The position numbers and the translations under genes were made by a program. From positions 372,001 through 436,000 of the forward strand of contig NZ_FNAN01000004.1 of NCBI RefSeq assembly GCF_900101885.1: a DNA stretch of 64,000 bases. The letters run 5' to 3'. The notes under the pieces were generated by a model, which saw only the letters and a list, made by a program, of their open reading frames with translations, did not search any database and had not been told where the DNA came from. The stretch comes from Dyadobacter soli (GTDB taxonomy: Bacteria > Bacteroidota > Bacteroidia > Cytophagales > Spirosomataceae). Below, in pieces: positions 1 through 7,783 of this stretch; the stretch's first letter is position 1, and every line of letters starts with the position of its first letter.

Positions 1-1231
1 TGGTGCTCAATCCGCCTTTGGCCGCATCTTCCGATTTAATGGTTGGAGGCAATTGCAGATGGTCACCGGCAAATACCACTTTCTCCGCTTTCAGGATCGG
101 TATCCAGCAGGCGGGCTCCAATGCCTGCCCCGCCTCGTCGATTACCACGGTACGATACTTCATGCCGCGGACGATGAAATGGTTCGAGCCCACAAGCGTA
201 GCCGTCACGACTTGCGTTTTGGTCAGCAAATCATCGATAATGTACTGCTCCATGTTCGCCACATCCTTCATAATGCGGTGTGCCTCGTCGAACAATGCTT
301 TCCGCTGGTCGCGCTCGGCCTTTCCGAAATGGCGCTTGTATTTGTGCGCCATATTTTTGTACTCGTTGGCCTGCTTTTTCAGCGTTTTAATGTCCTTCAC
401 GCTCGGGTGTGCCGACATTTTACTATCCAAAGTCAATGCCGAAAGTCGTTCCGAAACACGCACCGGGTTTCCGACACGAAGTACGTTCAGGCCTTCCTCG
501 CTCAATTTTTCACTCAGCAAATCCACTGCCGTATTGCTCGGCGCCACGACGAGAACTGGCCGGCTATCCTTTTTAACCAAAGCCTTAATGGCCTGCACCA
601 ATGTGGTGGTCTTACCCGTACCCGGAGGCCCGTGCACGATCGCGAGCTCCTGCGCGGAAAGGATATTCTGCACCGCGCGCTGCTGCGACGGATTCAGTTT
701 GGGAATATGAATGGGATAAATGTCTTTGTCAAATGAAGGCGCTTTCTCTCCGGTCAGCACCTTGATCAAATGCCCTTCTTTTTCCGACGAACCCAGCGCA
801 TCCGCAGCTTTCAATGCGGATTGCATTTCGTCGTAACTGTTATCATCGAACAGCAAATCGATGCCCAGCTTGCCATCGCGCGACCATTCGGGAAGCTCGT
901 CGGTACGCAATGTGATTTTCAGCCGGTTACCGCCCTGATGAGAAACAACTCCTTCGACGCGGTCCTTTTTAGGTTCATGGTTACTGAACAAAACAGCCGG
1001 CATTCCAAACCGCAACTGATGCGGCAAATCCTGGTGCGTCGTACGTTCCACTTCCACGGTGAGGTAATCGCCGCGGCTCATTTCCTGGCCGCGGATGGCA
1101 ATGGGGTACCACGCCAGCCCGGCGGCACGGCGTTCGGAGACAGACGAGCGTTCGATCAATCGCTGGTACGATTGCTTATCTTCTTCCCTTTCTATTTTCA
1201 GTAATTCGAGTAGTCGCTTGAAGTAATCCAT
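1..1231 (-). CDS. SF1 DNA/RNA helicase, IGHMBP2/SMUBP-2-like (3'-truncated by window edge)
   Basis: Reading right to left from an ATG at 1231, an uninterrupted frame of about 410 codons runs off the left edge. The product opens MDYFKRLLELLKIEREEDKQ. It has a beta-barrel-like region (about residues 60-150), then the Walker A motif GPPGTGKTTT near residue 200, motif Ia APSNTAVD, and a Walker B-like VIDEAGQA followed by GDHLQLPP. These identify an Upf1-like superfamily 1 helicase of the SMUBP-2/IGHMBP2 group, presumably cytoplasmic and acting on DNA or RNA. The C-terminal RecA lobe is outside the window. The neighbour Bcr/CflA gene lies 24 bp upstream on the same strand. Exact substrate unknown. 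Confidence 0.9.
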   Translation of the reverse strand, partial: MDYFKRLLELLKIEREEDKQSYQRLIERSSVSERRAAGLAWYPIAIRGQEMSRGDYLTVEVERTTHQDLPHQLRFGMPAVLFSNHEPKKDRVEGVVSHQGGNRLKITLRTDELPEWSRDGKLGIDLLFDDNSYDEMQSALKAADALGSSEKEGHLIKVLTGEKAPSFDKDIYPIHIPKLNPSQQRAVQNILSAQELAIVHGPPGTGKTTTLVQAIKALVKKDSRPVLVVAPSNTAVDLLSEKLSEEGLNVLRVGNPVRVSERLSALTLDSKMSAHPSVKDIKTLKKQANEYKNMAHKYKRHFGKAERDQRKALFDEAHRIMKDVANMEQYIIDDLLTKTQVVTATLVGSNHFIVRGMKYRTVVIDEAGQALEPACWIPILKAEKVVFAGDHLQLPPTIKSEDAAKGGLST

Positions 1232-1255
1232 TCACAAATTAAATAAACCGGCCGC

Positions 1256-2485
1256 TTAATGCATCACACCGGCATCCGCACCCTGCTGTACTTCCACCTT
1301 GCTCGTGATAAACCGCCTGCCTACCACCAGCACAATCAGCGCCAGTGTAGCCGAACCGGCCATAGCCGCCACCATTGGAATGATAGAAGGCTCCTCGAAC
1401 AAACTGATCGCAATGGAAATCAATGTGCCCGCTCCCATTTGAAATGCGCCCATGAGCGCCGACGCGCTACCCGCATTACGCGTGAACGGCGCGAGCGAAA
1501 GTGCGGCTGCATTCGGGTAGGTGTAGCCCACGCAGCACAGGAAAAGGAACAGGAATACGAGCGTGGAGGTGAGCGTCAATGCGTCGTTCAATGCCGCTGC
1601 GAGGAAGGTAAGACCAATTATCGCCTGGCATATCAGCGCCACATTCACAATTTGCTCACTTGTAAACCGCCTCAGTATCAAAGTATTCACCTGCCCGGAA
1701 CCGATAAAGCCCACGGAAAGAAATGCAAAGATCCAGCCATACAGCTTGCCGTCAATTTTAAATACCTCCATAAAAACAATAGGCGACCCGGAAACGTAAG
1801 CGAACAGCCCCGCAAATGCGATGGCGCCGGTAATGGAATAGGTGTAAAACTGCGGCTCGCGGAACACCTCCATGAAGTTCGCGATGATGGGTTTGGGTTT
1901 CAACGAAAGGGTTTTGTCGGGCTTGTAGCTATCGGGCAGCCACAATGCGGTGGCAGCGAAAATGGCTACACCCATGACAGTCAGGATCATAAACACGGCG
2001 TGCCAGCCGAATGCGTCGGTCACATAACCGCCCAGCGTCGGCGCGATCATCGGCGAAAAACCCACGACCAGCAATAGCAGCGAGAATACTTTGGCATTCT
2101 CACTCACCGGGAAAAGGTCGCGTACCATCGCTACGGAAGCCACAGTAGCGGCACAGCTGCCGACAGCCTGGATGATGCGCAGCACGATCAGTTGGTCGAC
2201 GGTCGTTGCCACCGAGCAACCTGCCGATGCAAGAATATACACCGCCAAACCGATAAAAAGCGGCTTTTTACGGCCAAAACGATCCAGCAAGGGCCCGTAC
2301 AGCAGCTGACCGAGCGATATTCCAACGAAATATCCCGACAATGTCTGCGAAACTTTTGCGGCGGTAGTATTCAGGTCACGCGCGATGGCCGGGAAGCCCG
2401 GCAGGTACATATCGATCGAAAAAGGGCCAAGCGCTGTCAGGCTCCCCAGAATGAGGATCAGGAAAAAGTAAGTCTTTTTGGACAT
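1256..2485 (-). CDS. Bcr/CflA-type multidrug efflux transporter (MFS)
   Basis: Predicted inner-membrane drug:H+ antiporter of about 409 residues, the usual length for the 12-TM Bcr/CflA family. The N-terminus MSKKTYFFLILILGSLTALG leads into the family signature PFSIDMYLPGFPAIA, followed by the MFS motif A region PLLDRFGRKKPLF and the motif C region after MVRDLF. The frame stays open 42 codons further upstream, but that extension is low-complexity, Pro/Arg-rich and runs towards a tandem-repeat region, so the start at 2485 is preferred. The helicase gene follows 24 bp downstream on the same strand. Substrate cannot be predicted. Confidence 0.9.
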   Translation of the reverse strand: MSKKTYFFLILILGSLTALGPFSIDMYLPGFPAIARDLNTTAAKVSQTLSGYFVGISLGQLLYGPLLDRFGRKKPLFIGLAVYILASAGCSVATTVDQLIVLRIIQAVGSCAATVASVAMVRDLFPVSENAKVFSLLLLVVGFSPMIAPTLGGYVTDAFGWHAVFMILTVMGVAIFAATALWLPDSYKPDKTLSLKPKPIIANFMEVFREPQFYTYSITGAIAFAGLFAYVSGSPIVFMEVFKIDGKLYGWIFAFLSVGFIGSGQVNTLILRRFTSEQIVNVALICQAIIGLTFLAAALNDALTLTSTLVFLFLFLCCVGYTYPNAAALSLAPFTRNAGSASALMGAFQMGAGTLISIAISLFEEPSIIPMVAAMAGSATLALIVLVVGRRFITSKVEVQQGADAGVMH

Positions 2486-2577
2486 GGAATTTTGTGGTGT
2501 GGAGCATTTTGGTACTCTGCTAACACCGATAGCGCGGGGCTGGTTCGGTTGGGGAGGAATTTCGTGGTGGGGAGATG

Positions 2578-2707
2578 GACCGCCGACGGCAGACCGCCGA
2601 CCGCCGATCACGTGGATGTTCGTTCGTAATGCTGTCAGTGGTCGGCGGTCACATTAAATTTCGGTAATAATGCGATCGGCGGTCGGCCGTCAGTGGTCGT
2701 CGGTCAT
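2578..2707. repeat. Inverted pair of 7-bp tandem repeats
   Basis: The left arm 2578-2612 reads as 7-bp units GACCGCC, GACGGCA, GACCGCC, GACCGCC, GATCACG. The right arm 2674-2707 reads as units of type GTCGGCC, GTCAGTG, GTCGTCG and is the imperfect reverse complement. A shorter GTCAGTG-GTCGGCG group lies between them at 2634-2652. The element fills most of the gap between the Bcr/CflA start and the next gene. Confidence 0.75.
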
Positions 2708-2736
2708 AAAAAAGGCCCCGGATATACCCCGGAGCC
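2708..2736 (-). terminator. Rho-independent terminator of the 64-aa gene
   Basis: On the minus strand an 8-bp stem GGCTCCGG / CCGGGGCC (one G-U pair, 7-nt loop) is followed at once by six T residues. It sits 33 bp past the stop of the small minus-strand gene at 2769-2963. Confidence 0.8.
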
Positions 2737-2768
2737 CCGCTCTTATTTTCATGGCAACAGACCGAAGA

Positions 2769-2963
2769 TCATGCTGCGACCCAGTTGAGTTTCTTATAAA
2801 CCTCCTTTTCGCTTTCACTTACCGCGTAAGGAACCTTGTTTTTGAGATAAATAATGCAACCATGTCCCTTCTTAATGGGGGTAATCTTCATTACGTCTTC
2901 TCTATGAATAATAATATTAATGAGCTTTTGCCCAAGCAATTTGAAAGTACCTTTCTGTACCAT
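2769..2963 (-). CDS. Small orphan protein, 64 aa
   Basis: Not assigned to a family with confidence. The product MVQKGTFKLLGQKLINIIIH continues through alternating hydrophobic strands to GCIIYLKNKVPYAVSES and a final short helix. This strand-rich pattern with a closing 'Y-AVSES' resembles the FlbD-like or LytTR-like small beta folds, which is only an impression. A good terminator follows directly, which supports it being a real transcription unit. Composition is AT-rich compared with the flanking genes. The upstream gene at 2991-3257 is on the same strand, 27 bp away, so the two may be co-transcribed. Confidence 0.6.
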   Translation of the reverse strand: MVQKGTFKLLGQKLINIIIHREDVMKITPIKKGHGCIIYLKNKVPYAVSESEKEVYKKLNWVAA

Positions 2964-2990
2964 GTCCTTCTAAAAGAAAAAAGTTAACGC

Positions 2991-3257
2991 TTATGCAATT
3001 CCACTGATCGAATTTCCCGATTTCGGATAGAGCAGGAAGTAATCCTTCGAAATAAGGAAATAGCCAAGGTCGGTCCGGTTACTCAATTGTAGAAAATCAG
3101 CCACTTCTCTTTGGGCTTCCGATTCAGATCTGGCACCTGTGACGGTAAGCACTGCGCCGGGTTTCAAGCTTTTCGCTGGGTCGTTACCTAGTGTCGCTAC
3201 CATAGTTATATCCGATTTAAGAGTTAGTCTTGTTGTGAAATTGTTTTCGGAAGGCAT
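2991..3257 (-). CDS. Hypothetical protein, 88 aa
   Basis: I do not recognise this protein. It has no signal peptide or membrane segment. Visible features are a central SLKPGAVLTVTGARSESEAQ stretch and a C-terminal hydrophobic block YFLISKDYFLLYPKSG. An internal ATG at 3203 (MVATLGNDPAKS) is an alternative start. It lies just upstream of, and probably in one transcript with, the 64-aa gene, and the pair sits in an AT-rich patch between the drug exporter and ku. Confidence 0.5.
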   Translation of the reverse strand: MPSENNFTTRLTLKSDITMVATLGNDPAKSLKPGAVLTVTGARSESEAQREVADFLQLSNRTDLGYFLISKDYFLLYPKSGNSISGIA

Positions 3258-3370
3258 CCATTAAAAAGACATGCCAGACTCCGGGCACAACGAACGTATA
3301 AGGATATTTCAGGGAGGCTTACGTGGTAACTTGCTAGGAAGTTAGAAATTCAAATAGTTGATTACAAGCA

Positions 3371-3390
3371 TTTTGTAAATTTCTACAAAA
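3371..3390. promoter_or_regulatory. Inverted repeat in the ku upstream region
   Basis: TTTTGTA, a 6-bp spacer, then TACAAAA form a perfect 7-bp dyad in the 283-bp gap between the divergent 88-aa gene and ku. It could be an operator. No TAnnTTTG box was recognised near it, and nothing else is evident in this gap. Confidence 0.25.
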
Positions 3391-3540
3391 ATTTAATGCG
3401 CAACCCCCGAACTGAGCGCTCAAACGCACACCGGCTGTCCGTTTTTGAGGATGTATTATCAAATTGATCACACCCGCCCGCCCACTCGACGGAGACAAAG
3501 GCATGAATTTTGCTTGCTACTGTTATCAAACGACAACAAT

Positions 3541-4314
3541 ATGAGAGCAATATGGTCCGGGGCGATCGGGTTCGGCCTTGTGAATATCCCCGTCAAACTT
3601 TTCAGCGCCGTCCAGGCGAGCGAGCTCGATCTCGATATGCTGGACAAAAAAGACCACGCAAACATCCATTTCCAGCGTGTGAACGCCAATACCGGCCGCG
3701 AGGTGAAGTGGGAGAATATTGTCCGTGGCTATAAAGTGGAAGACAATTATGTGGTGCTCGACGAAACCGATTTTGAAAAGGCGAGTCCCGAAAAATCGAA
3801 GATTATCGAAATTGCGGAGTTTGTCGACGAAAAAGAGATCGACAGTATTTACTACGAAACGCCTTATTACCTCCAACCCGAAAAATCGGGCGCGAAACCT
3901 TATGCATTGCTGCGCGACGCCCTGAAAAAGACCGGCAAATGCGGCCTGGGTACTTATGTACTGCGTAACCGCGAAAGCCTGGTGCTCATCAAACCGCAAA
4001 ACGAGCTTTTGATCCTCAATAAAATCCGGTTCGCCGAAGAGATCCGCGATACCGACGAGCTGAATATCCCAGATGTGAAGATCAAACCCGCGGAAATGAA
4101 TATGGCCGTACAGCTCATCGAGCAGCTGACCACCGATTTCGACATTTCAAATTACAAGGATACCTATAACGAGAAGTTGCTGAAACTGATCATGGCCAAG
4201 GCGAAAGGGAAGAAACCGGCTGCTACCAAGATGAAAGTCGTGCATTCGAAAAGCCGCGACCTGATGGCCCAATTGAAGGAAAGCCTGAGCGCGCCTAAAA
4301 GAAAAGCATCATGA
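3541..4314 (+). CDS. ku: Ku protein (NHEJ DNA-end binding)
   Basis: Bacterial Ku of 257 residues, a homodimeric ring that binds double-strand ends and recruits LigD-type enzymes. The start at 3541 gives the canonical N-terminus MRAIWSGAIGFGLVNIPVKL; a longer reading from 3445 would add 32 unrelated residues. The core barrel region (IYYETPYYLQPEK, YALLRDALKKTGKCGLGTYVLR) is intact, with a basic C-terminal tail ending PKRKAS. Its stop overlaps the start of the LigD-polymerase gene by 4 bp (ATGA), indicating translational coupling. Confidence 0.96.
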   Translation: MRAIWSGAIGFGLVNIPVKLFSAVQASELDLDMLDKKDHANIHFQRVNANTGREVKWENIVRGYKVEDNYVVLDETDFEKASPEKSKIIEIAEFVDEKEIDSIYYETPYYLQPEKSGAKPYALLRDALKKTGKCGLGTYVLRNRESLVLIKPQNELLILNKIRFAEEIRDTDELNIPDVKIKPAEMNMAVQLIEQLTTDFDISNYKDTYNEKLLKLIMAKAKGKKPAATKMKVVHSKSRDLMAQLKESLSAPKRKAS

Positions 4315-5210
4315 AAAAGAAAGCAGAGATTACCCACCCGGAGAAGATATACTGGCCGGACGAGCATATTACCAAAGGCGAGCTGATCGAGTACTATCGA
4401 AATATCGCGCCCTATATTTTACCCTACATGAAAAACCGGCCGCTCTCGCTGCGCCGGCAACCTAACGGCATTAAAGATGAGGGCTTTTTCCAAAAAGACG
4501 CCAGCGATTCGGTGCCGGAATGGATCAAAACCTTTGAAATACTCGCCGAATCAACCGGGAAGATGGTGAACTACCACGTGGTGAACGATGTAGAAAGCCT
4601 GCTGTACATTGCCAATCTGGGCTGCATTGAAATGAACCCGTGGAATTCAACGATCAACAAGCTGGAAAATCCCGACTGGGTGGTGATGGACATCGACCCA
4701 TCGGACAAAAACACATTCGACGATGTGATCGACGTAGCGCTGACCATCAAGCAAATTCTCGACGAAATGGGTATTGAAGGTTTTTGCAAAACGTCGGGAG
4801 CGAGCGGAATGCATGTTTACATTCCATTCGGCAAGAAATACGACTACGACCAGGCCCGCGACTTCGCCGAAATGCTGGCACAACTGGTCACCGAGCGCCT
4901 GCCTAAAATCACCACCCTCGAACGTTCGCTTTCCAAGCGTAAAAAGAACCAGATTTACGTCGATTACCTGCAAAACCGCATCGGGCAGACGCTCGCGTGT
5001 GCGTACAGCGCCCGCCCGAAGCCTGGCGCAACGGTTTCGACACCGCTGGAATGGAGCGAGGTGCAGCACGGGCTGAGTCCGAAAGATTTCACGATCAAGA
5101 ACATTTTCGACCGGCTCGATAAGAAGGGCGACCTCTTCAAGGGCGTTCTGGGCAAAGGCATTAATCTCAATAAAGCATTGCAAAAACTCTCGGTACCTGC
5201 GCAGGATTAG
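4311..5210 (+). CDS. ligD: Stand-alone LigD-type NHEJ polymerase domain
   Basis: Primase-polymerase (AEP) domain of 299 residues, matching the polymerase module of multidomain LigD. The catalytic acidic pair is in VVMDIDPSD (D127, D129), the phosphate-binding stretch is KTSGASGMHVYIP (from K160), and a third acidic residue sits in IYVDYLQN (D218). No ligase or 3'-phosphoesterase domain is attached and none follows in the window, so end-sealing must come from another locus. It overlaps ku by 4 bp, so the two form one operon. The symbol is used for the domain family only. Confidence 0.93.
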   Translation: MKKKAEITHPEKIYWPDEHITKGELIEYYRNIAPYILPYMKNRPLSLRRQPNGIKDEGFFQKDASDSVPEWIKTFEILAESTGKMVNYHVVNDVESLLYIANLGCIEMNPWNSTINKLENPDWVVMDIDPSDKNTFDDVIDVALTIKQILDEMGIEGFCKTSGASGMHVYIPFGKKYDYDQARDFAEMLAQLVTERLPKITTLERSLSKRKKNQIYVDYLQNRIGQTLACAYSARPKPGATVSTPLEWSEVQHGLSPKDFTIKNIFDRLDKKGDLFKGVLGKGINLNKALQKLSVPAQD

Positions 5211-5262
5211 GAGATGATTTGAAGGTGTATTTAATTTAACCCTTCAAACCAAAACCAATACC

Positions 5263-6429
5263 ATGCGCCTAATCCCTACTCAAAAGAACATCGGCACCGC
5301 ATTGCTGATGGTATTCCTCATCGCCCCATTACTTTTCCTGAACAGCTGCTCGTCAGACAAAGACGGCGAAGGCGACGCAGATTCCACCAAACGGCCCGTC
5401 GTGATCGGTTATGTGGGCGGTTTCCACGGCTTGCTGAACACCAGTAATATCGAAGCGAAAATGCTTACGCACATCAACTACGCATTTATCGATATTAAGG
5501 ACGGCAAGGCGTTTTTGAGCAATGAAAAAACCGACACGACCAACTTCCGTCAGCTTAATCTTCTCAAAGCCGACAATCCCGAACTGAAAATCCTGATCTC
5601 GATCGGCGGCTGGGCTTGGAGCGAAAATTTCTCCGACGCCGTCCTCACCGATTCTTCACGCAAGGTATTCGCCAAAAGCAGCGTTGGGATCATCAAAAAA
5701 TACAATCTCGACGGTGTAGACATCGACTGGGAATATCCTGGCCTGCCCGGCGAAGAAGGCAACGTTTTCCGCACCGAAGACAAGCAAAACTATACTGAAA
5801 TGTTCCACGCGATCCGCAACGAGCTGGATGCTTTGGAAAAAGAAACCGGCAAGAAAAAACTGCTCACCACCGCGGTAGCCGGCTGGGTGGAGTTTTTGAA
5901 AGCCACCGATATGAGCAAGGCCCAGGCGTACCTCGACTATGTAAACCTGATGACCTACGACCTTTTCCAGGGCGACACAGCCGTCCACCACGCGAGCTTG
6001 TACCCTTCCAACATCTACAAGACGGCCAAATCAGTAGATAATGCGGTAAAAGGCTTCCATGCGGCAGGTGTACCGATGGAGAAACTGGTGGTAGGGCTGC
6101 CGTTCTACGGCCGGATGTTCACGGTTGCGAAACTGGAAAAAGGATTAGGTCAAAAGCAGATCAAGCAGCAATACATCGACGGCTATTCCTACATTAAGGA
6201 TAGTTTGGTCAACAAAAAAGGCTACAAAGAATACCGCGACACAGTAGCAAAAGCGCCTTACCTCCTCAATGCAGAAACGGGCGACGTACTAAGCTACGAC
6301 GACGAAGAGTCGGTCAGAGAAAAATGCAAATACGTCCTGGCTAACAAACTAGGCGGAGTAATGTTCTGGGAATACGATTCCGACCCAAAAAAATACCTCC
6401 TAAACGAAATCGACAAATCCCTAAAATAA
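5263..6429 (+). CDS. Glycoside hydrolase family 18 lipoprotein (chitinase-like)
   Basis: Secreted or lipid-anchored chitin/GlcNAc-glycan hydrolase of 388 residues. A hydrophobic leader ends at a lipobox, FLNSC with Cys29. The GH18 barrel starts at RPVVIGYVGGF. It shows the substrate-binding strand ILISIGGWAWSENFS and the catalytic DxxDxDxE signature in DGVDIDWEYPG (D150-E157, with Glu157 as the acid/base). Later landmarks are VNLMTYDLF, VVGLPFYGRMF and GGVMFWEYDSD. All key residues are present. It stands alone, 52 bp after ligD, with no associated polysaccharide-utilisation (SusC/D) genes. Confidence 0.93.
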   Translation: MRLIPTQKNIGTALLMVFLIAPLLFLNSCSSDKDGEGDADSTKRPVVIGYVGGFHGLLNTSNIEAKMLTHINYAFIDIKDGKAFLSNEKTDTTNFRQLNLLKADNPELKILISIGGWAWSENFSDAVLTDSSRKVFAKSSVGIIKKYNLDGVDIDWEYPGLPGEEGNVFRTEDKQNYTEMFHAIRNELDALEKETGKKKLLTTAVAGWVEFLKATDMSKAQAYLDYVNLMTYDLFQGDTAVHHASLYPSNIYKTAKSVDNAVKGFHAAGVPMEKLVVGLPFYGRMFTVAKLEKGLGQKQIKQQYIDGYSYIKDSLVNKKGYKEYRDTVAKAPYLLNAETGDVLSYDDEESVREKCKYVLANKLGGVMFWEYDSDPKKYLLNEIDKSLK

Positions 6430-6449
6430 CCCAAGGTTTCAACCTTGGG
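6430..6449. repeat. Short hairpin palindrome after the GH18 gene
   Basis: CCCAAGGTT-TC-AACCTTGGG is a perfect dyad placed right at the GH18 stop codon, between two convergent genes. There is no T-run, so it is not a classical terminator. Its design (CC..GGTT / AACC..GG) resembles the palindromes at 19801-19891. A run of C residues follows at about 6456-6471. Confidence 0.6.
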
Positions 6450-6470
6450 AAGCAGCCCCCTCCCCCCCCC

Positions 6471-7211
6471 TCAAAACAACCTCCACCGCTCAACCTCATA
6501 ATACCCCTCGGCAAGCGCCCCTATCCGGAACCTGTTCACGTACTCATGTGCGTGACGCGTGGGCTCGGGCAGGCGGTGCTTGCCGGTACATTTGAGCGCG
6601 AGGGTGAGACTATCTTCGAGGCTCATTTTGTGCCCGGGTGATATGAACACCGGCTTCACATGATCCTTCGTCCGCACGGCGTAGCCAATCACTTCGCCCT
6701 TGTCGGTCACATGCGTGTACTCCCCTTTCGACGCGCCCGGCTCACCATACTGACCCGCCAGCTTTTTCTTCGCGCAACCCATCGTAACCGCGCCGGTAAG
6801 CACGCCGAAATGCGAAGCAATGCCCATTCTCCGGCCGTGCAGGATGCCATTACCGTCGAACATGACCACATCGGGTTTCACCGGCAGCTGTTCATAGGCT
6901 TTCAGGATGGCCGGTATTTCGCGGAATGCGAGGTAGCCGGGCACATAGGGAAATATGGTGCTGCTTTTCACCAGTGAGTAGCTAATAGGTTGAAGTTCGG
7001 GATAACTCAGTACCACCAGTCCGGCGTAGACGGTTTCGCTGTAAAGCGCGAGGGAAATATCGGCACCGGCGATCGTTTGAATGCCCTTTTGAAGCGGTTC
7101 CAGATTTAAATGGCCACGCAGCTGCTGCTGGATGAGCGTCGCTTCGGGGATCGTGAGCTGGTCGTAATTCAGCTCGGGCGTGATAACCATCCGGTTCAAT
7201 GAGTCTGGCAT
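6471..7211 (-). CDS. nfi: Endonuclease V (deoxyinosine repair)
   Basis: Cuts the second phosphodiester bond 3' to deoxyinosine. The 246-residue product has the family hallmarks in order: AGADISLAL (first catalytic Asp), the wedge segment FPYVPGYLAFREIP, then VMFDGNGILHGRRMGIASHFGV (second catalytic Asp) and the C-terminal PVFISPGHKMSLEDSL. An ATG at 7190 (MVITPEL) is an alternative start. A TAACTTTG box lies 21 bp upstream. The gene is convergent with the GH18 gene and divergent from the 168-aa gene. Confidence 0.93.
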   Translation of the reverse strand: MPDSLNRMVITPELNYDQLTIPEATLIQQQLRGHLNLEPLQKGIQTIAGADISLALYSETVYAGLVVLSYPELQPISYSLVKSSTIFPYVPGYLAFREIPAILKAYEQLPVKPDVVMFDGNGILHGRRMGIASHFGVLTGAVTMGCAKKKLAGQYGEPGASKGEYTHVTDKGEVIGYAVRTKDHVKPVFISPGHKMSLEDSLTLALKCTGKHRLPEPTRHAHEYVNRFRIGALAEGYYEVERWRLF

Positions 7212-7231
7212 GATATTTCGTGGTTGTATAC

Positions 7232-7239
7232 CAAAGTTA
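7232..7239 (-). promoter_or_regulatory. Bacteroidota -7 box (TAACTTTG) for nfi
   Basis: Exact match to TAnnTTTG on the minus strand. A TTTG at 7258-7255 could be the -33 element, though the 15-bp gap is shorter than usual. Confidence 0.45.
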
Positions 7240-7273
7240 TTTACCCTGAATATTCAAAAACCAAGCCACCTTC

Positions 7274-7780
7274 ATGGAACAGACCTCCGTCAGACGCAAA
7301 TGGGCGAACTGGAAATTCATTTCGTTCATCGTGATCCTCATTGCCATCTTTGTCAAATTCTATGTGCTCGACGAACACGACGAGAATGCGGCGGTTACCG
7401 TCGAGCTCGACCTGCCGCAGGTTGCAATGCGCAGCCAGCAGGAAGTGGCCGCGATCCTTGGCAAAGGCCAGCTCGAAAACTTTTACCGGGACGAAAAAGC
7501 CGGCTGCGAAAAATGCCCCCGGGTGAGCTACCGCGACGGCAAGGTGGAAATTATTTATATGAGCGAGATTGCGGACCAGATCCGGCTGAACGGCCTCGCG
7601 GATTACGCCTTCGAAAACCGCATTATCCTCGGATTGCTCAACCTCTCCGAAAACATCGCCCCGAACATCGATAGTGGCGGCGTTAAAACCTGGGATAACT
7701 ATCAGAAATACACCCAGATCTCCGCATTTTCGAAGGACGGCCATGTTGATTACATTCTGGTCAAAAGCAAGACCGAATAG
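7274..7780 (+). CDS. Single-pass membrane protein of unknown function, 168 aa
   Basis: Not recognised. Residues 1-13 are basic, followed by one strong membrane segment (about 14-33, FISFIVILIAIFVKFYVL), so the rest is probably periplasmic. The outer domain carries a CEKC motif in DEKAGCEKCPRVSYRDG that could bind metal or form a disulfide. It is divergent from nfi (62 bp apart) and convergent with nhaA (3 bp between stop codons). Function cannot be inferred from context. Confidence 0.65.
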   Translation: MEQTSVRRKWANWKFISFIVILIAIFVKFYVLDEHDENAAVTVELDLPQVAMRSQQEVAAILGKGQLENFYRDEKAGCEKCPRVSYRDGKVEIIYMSEIADQIRLNGLADYAFENRIILGLLNLSENIAPNIDSGGVKTWDNYQKYTQISAFSKDGHVDYILVKSKTE

Positions 7781-7783
7781 CCA

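Noticed and set aside
53-736. Plus-strand open frames opposite the helicase gene (also 3-710 and 770-1204)
   Set aside because: They are antisense shadows of a gene with clear helicase motifs; their products show no recognisable domain and are rich in His, Cys and Arg as expected for shadow frames.
2486-2611. 42-codon N-terminal extension of the Bcr/CflA gene
   Set aside because: The extension is Pro/Arg-rich, leads into the 7-bp repeat arm and has no counterpart in the family; the family N-terminus begins at 2485.
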